Position numbers and translations under genes: made by a program. A model generated the notes under the pieces. That model was not told the origin of the DNA, searched no databases, and saw only the letters and a list, made by a program, of their open reading frames with translations. This document shows, one piece after another, positions 59,928 to 64,000 of a DNA stretch of 64,000 nt (position 1 is the first letter of the stretch; the number at the start of each line of letters is the position of its first letter). Source of the DNA: Costus lasius (Eukaryota; Streptophyta; Magnoliopsida; Zingiberales; Costaceae); the NCBI GenBank assembly GCA_027563935.2, contig CM050451.1, positions 32,937,565 through 33,001,564 of the forward strand, read 5' to 3'.

Positions 59928-61627
59928 TGTTGGGGTATGCCCTTAAGGCTAATGTTTGAGGCCTATGGGAATGTATCAGTATCATGTAATAAACTGTTAT
60001 GTTTAAAGGCATGGTTGTTATTCAGTTAGCTACATTGTCTGCTGCAATATATGTTCTTCTGAATAATGTCTCAAAGCTATTCAGCTGGGCTGACATGCTA
60101 TTATGTCCTTAGTCGATATATCTTGGTGAACATGAGACAGCCTTGATATGGTTAAGACTAATATGTGTTCTAATCTTATAGGATGCTTCGAGCATGGAAT
60201 AAGATGTAGACTCATGGGTACATGGGATGTACTGGACAGACCCTACTAGGATGTTCAATTGTTTGTCACAATGTGAATATTCCTTGATTAAGACAAGTGG
60301 CACATTTCCTCTGACTTGAGATCACTTGTGTTTCTAAATGATAATTGTCATTGTTTTGAGGTAGTTCAATATCATTTGAAACATAATGATTATAGACTAT
60401 CTTGGATGATGAGCTTGAGTCAGGTTAGGGCACTAATGATAGACATAGGATTGCCGTCTCCTTGTTTAAGGAGTGTGATGTTCTAAAGGGGCCCCCTGGA
60501 TGAGATGATTGAGAAAAGAGTATGGCCATACCCAGGTGACAGTGTTCATCTGATCTAATCATGCTCATCATATTGGAGTTACGAGCTTGACAGGCTTGTC
60601 CAATAAGAACATCCAGTGGCAAAGGAAATATGCATGCCTTGTGAATTGATTCACACTTGTGCTATGTTTTGGGTGTAGTCTTGGAAGACTCTTTCCTCTA
60701 TATCGGGAGACAGTGATGTGTTGCTAGATACCCCTCACTGATCGTGATAATGAGAATTATCGTTACCGACATTTAAAGGAAACCCTCAGGGTCGCACAAT
60801 TTGATGATATGGCTTACTTAAGTCAGTTCGTGTGGACTGAATTGTTTAGGTTCAGTTTAAAGGGATTTAATCTCTGATTGTGAGTGAGATCTAGTCTGAT
60901 CATGTTTGATTGATTAGGGCTTTAGATCGGTAAGCTTCGATCGAGAGATTAGATGCCAGATCGGTCAGATCAGGGGCATCGAAGAGATTGACGGTTAGAT
61001 CTGAAGCCTTAGGGTTTATTTAAGATCTAGACCATATTGCTTGGTTTAATTGGTCTTGGACCAAACCGAAGTGAACCCGCTCATTGGTTGAGCGCATGGT
61101 TCAAGTGATGTGGCATTAGCGATTGGGTAAACCCAAGAGCGCATGTTGAGAAGTGGATGCTATTTTTAGATAGCACTTCTACTAATCGTGGCCATGACTC
61201 ACGATTGCCACACTTCACGCTTCCCTCTCTCTTTGTTCGTCGCCAACGCTTGGCTTAGACGCGACAACCTCTCGGCTAGAGAAGAGGAGGACGAAAAAAG
61301 GAAACTCAAGCAAGACGATTTTTTTCCTTTCCCTTTCCATTCGACAAAGGCTTCTTGGAACCTTGCTAGCACAAGGAGCACCAAGGAAAGTAGGCGACAC
61401 CAATTGTGTGCGTCACCTTAGGAGAAGGCTCGCTTGCGCCTTTCCTTCCAAGTCTTCATCCAACGCAAATGGCTATGGTATGAATTCAAGTTTACTTAAG
61501 TTGATCATATATCATGCAATAGATTCTTTCAAACCCTTTATTCCGCTGCAAAGTTTTATGCGCCACATGACTAGGGTTTTTGCTCCCCCTAGAAGGGGAC
61601 CCCCCTTAATCTTAAGGGGTACTTTCA
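59928..61627 (+). repeat. A6 5' LTR
   Basis: The LTR is 1700 bases long, TGTTGGGG to GGTACTTTCA. The TATAAAGG of A1 is changed to TTTAAAGG here, while CTATATCGGG is kept near 60700. Confidence 0.92.
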
Positions 61628-61629
61628 AT

Positions 61630-61641
61630 TGGTATCAGAGC
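61630..61641 (+). other. A6 primer binding site
   Basis: TGGTATCAGAGC lies two bases after the LTR. Confidence 0.9.
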
Positions 61642-63445
61642 CAACGTTAATGCTTGCTTATATGATTGCTTCATGTTGTGTGATCCATGTTTTAAATCTA
61701 TAGATCTAGAGTTAACAACATGCGAATTTACATGTTACATTGTTTCATGCCGAAACATGCTTTTGTTATCTTGCTTGTTGGCGCATTTAGGTTTTATTAA
61801 AAATCCTTATTACATGCGCGCTCCAAATAGATCTAAGCCCATACTTTAAACCCTTAGACGGGTTACTAGGGTTGAAGTCATCCCCTAGGTTGGATCCAAC
61901 AGTCTGATCAGACTATCTGACAGCCTGAATGGGTCGACCAGTTAGCACCTTGGCGCAAGCCTATGGTGGCTATAGGTCGACTGCAGACAGGTGTGTAGCG
62001 ATGTCTGATTGAGACAACTTATGAACGCACCTGAGTTAGGCCCGGGGTCACGCCCGTTTGCCAGACCTCAGTGTGGATGTTCAGCCCTGGCGCATGCATA
62101 GTTGACCTTATGGTCGACGCAAGTCAGTTAGGACTTGGTGCATGCAAGGGCAGTGGATCTGACTAGGTTGGATGAGTGGATCCCTAGTAATGGACCGTTG
62201 TAAGGTTGTAGGGCAAATAAGGAAAATTAAAATTGATCCTATGGGGTTTTCAAAAATTTTAATTTTTTTGATGGATCACATGGTTATTGAATGATGCATT
62301 TGCTTGTTTATTTAGTCTTATGTGGGCTGCTCATATTATTTGTGTGCTGTGCTGGGGCCTGCGTGCCTGGGAATATTGATTGTAAATTAATTTTATTTTG
62401 TGATCTGCGAATCACTGTTTAATTAATTTATAAATGTAAGTGACCTGCGTGTCACTCTTGTCTAGATAGTTAAATTTGTAATTTAATTAGACAAGAGCAC
62501 AAAGCACACTTGGCAGAGGCGCATGCAGCAGTGGCTTGACCAGGTGGGAGGTCCAGGGTTCGACTCTGGGACCAGGCGCATTTTCCCTGGTAGGCGCACC
62601 TGAGCTGCAGATGGCGCTTGGGCCCAGGTTTGGGCCAGATGAGCAGCTAAAGACCCATGAAGAGCAAGTGAAGACTTAAGTTAGGTTAAGATCTCACTAG
62701 GGCTATGGGCTTTTACCACATAAGATTCATGCTTTCTTTTATTGATGAATATTAGAATTGCATGATTAAATTATCTTCTGCTATCACCATAGGAATTGCA
62801 TGATAGGCATGAAGATAAAAAGGACCGTTAAAATCCAACGCTTTAATATCAAGCTCGTAAGCCTTCTGACGCGAAACCTCACTGTTCTGATTATCGTTGG
62901 AGCCGTGTTGTACCCACTCAGTGGGCACGTCCATCTATCTTCAGAGGGTGTGGGATTACATCTGTGTGTTACAGAGTAGGGATTTATCCCTTCTCGTTGC
63001 TCAGCATAGCACACGGTGGTCCAGGGAGTAGGTCGGGTCAGCTTGACCGTGTTGGCTACATATGTGGAGCATATGGTAGCACATGGAGGCAGCCATCTGT
63101 GGGGTCAGAGATTGTGTTGTACCAACTCAGTTGGCACAGTCTGCTGGACTGCCCAGATGAAGGGGAATCGCACGGGTTGGCGATCGGCAGGGACTGCCTA
63201 CCAGAAACTAGTGCTTGTACTCTCTGTGCATCTTATCTCGCCTGAGCGGGACGCGGAGACCAAGTATGAAATCTGGATCCCATCTCACTAAAAGAGTATT
63301 ACTCTTTCGGGCTGTTTTGCTGGATTTTTCACGCCTGATAAAATAGTGAGAAAAAGAATCTTTCTTAAGTCCTGATTGATTCTTATACATTGATACTGAC
63401 CTTGCTGTTCTTGCATTGTTGTAGATACCTGCAGCAACGAACACC
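61642..63445 (+). other. A6 leader
   Basis: The leader has the tRNA-like fragment with GGTTCGACTC at 62557-62566 and stem-loops at 62904-62929 and 63110-63141. In the second, one outer pair has become a G-T(U) wobble. No gene is seen. Confidence 0.8.
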
Positions 63446-64000
63446 ATGAACTTCAATGTGCGATCCCTACTGGAAAGGGAGAAGTTTGCTGGGCCGAACT
63501 TCTCTGACTGGTTTGGACACCTTAAGATCGTTCTTAAGGCAGAGAGGAAACTGTATGTCCTCGAGACGGCGATACCGCCGCAGCCCGCTCCGAACGCCGC
63601 GAGGGCGGTTCGGGAAGCCTATGAAAAGCACGTCAATGATAGCATTGATGTCGCTTGCCTGATGCTAGCGTCTATGACGCCACCGCTGCAGCGTCAGCAT
63701 GAGGATATGTCTGCTATAGACATGATAGCAAACCTCAAGATGCTGTATGCTGCACAGGCGAGGACTGAACGCTATAATTTGACAAAGCTCTTCTTTCAGA
63801 GCAAACTGGCTGAAGGGAGCCCAGTGGGAGCTCACGTGCTCAAGATGATTGGGCACAAGGAGGCTCTAGAGAAACTGGGGCATACCATCAACCAGGAGCT
63901 TGCTGTGGACATTATTCTACAGTCTCTCCCGCCTTCATTCGACGCGTTCATTATTAATTTTAATATGAACAAAATCGATTGTACTCCGGCAGAGCTGCTG
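63446..64000 (+). CDS. A6 copia gag, partial at the window end
   Basis: The frame is open from ATG 63446 (MNFNVRSLLEREKFAGPNF) to the last base, 185 codons, with no stop. It is collinear with A1 gag up to the block IDCTPAEL, just before the basic linker and zinc knuckle. The second residue is N where A1, A2, A4 and A5 have S. Whether the rest of the polyprotein is intact cannot be seen. Confidence 0.92.
   Translation, partial: MNFNVRSLLEREKFAGPNFSDWFGHLKIVLKAERKLYVLETAIPPQPAPNAARAVREAYEKHVNDSIDVACLMLASMTPPLQRQHEDMSAIDMIANLKMLYAAQARTERYNLTKLFFQSKLAEGSPVGAHVLKMIGHKEALEKLGHTINQELAVDIILQSLPPSFDAFIINFNMNKIDCTPAELL

Larger units (their letters stand above)
59928..64000 (+). mobile_element. Copia element A6, 5' part, inserted in the A5 LTR
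   Basis: The plus-strand element has a 5' LTR, primer site, leader and the first 185 codons of gag. The bases before it are TCCAA, the predicted target duplication. It lies in the opposite orientation to its host LTR and runs off the window. Confidence 0.92.

Overview
The window is a block of nested LTR retrotransposons from a plant nuclear genome, probably an angiosperm. I found no host gene, tRNA or rRNA gene, or bacterial-type feature. The plant assignment rests on Ty1/copia polyproteins with initiator-Met primer binding sites, Tat/Athila-type Ty3/gypsy elements with the TGGCGCC...GCCGGGGA primer site, and a MITE-like element. The sequence alone does not identify the species. The features below use working family names: A and B are copia families, C is an element of unclear superfamily, D is a solo LTR, and G1/G2 are Tat/Athila-type gypsy elements.

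Left part (1-32203). The window opens inside a family B LTR (1-1349), followed by 633 bases I cannot assign. Then comes G1, a minus-strand gag-only gypsy element present as two tandem, partly deleted units (1983-20511). G1 is split by A1, a complete copia element (5742-14816, duplication AACCA). G1 abuts the 3' end of a family B pol gene and its LTR (20512-32203). That LTR is split by A2, a complete copia element (22120-31143, duplication TATTC).

Middle part (32204-35839). B sits in the first codons of a minus-strand element C, whose LTR carries a MITE-like insertion next to its TATA box. G2, a plus-strand Tat/Athila element, follows with LTR, primer site and the N-terminal part of gag.

Right part (35840-64000). 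G2 gag is interrupted by A3, a 5'-deleted A element. A3 is interrupted by two minus-strand A elements. A4 (38744-50593, duplication AGCAT) carries the solo LTR D (45831-48603, duplication GGATC) in its leader. A5 starts at 51100, and its 5' LTR is broken at 59927 by the plus-strand A6, which runs off the window. The deepest visible stack is G2 > A3 > A5 > A6, with G2 > A3 > A4 > D beside it.

Six copies of family A, four of them nested within one another, with about 5 to 13 differences seen by eye between paired LTRs, point to a recent burst. Every gag-pol frame that can be followed to its end is broken. A5 is the least damaged, with one stop codon.

I see no new enzymatic system. The most interesting signals are non-coding. 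The family A leader holds two related stem-loops with a shared bulge and loop and a compensatory base-pair difference, at fixed spacing in five copies. Tandem palindromic ACGG/CCGT modules occur in the LTRs of both gypsy elements. G1 has a triplicated primer-binding-site motif and a non-standard zinc-knuckle/acidic protein in place of a normal gag-pol.
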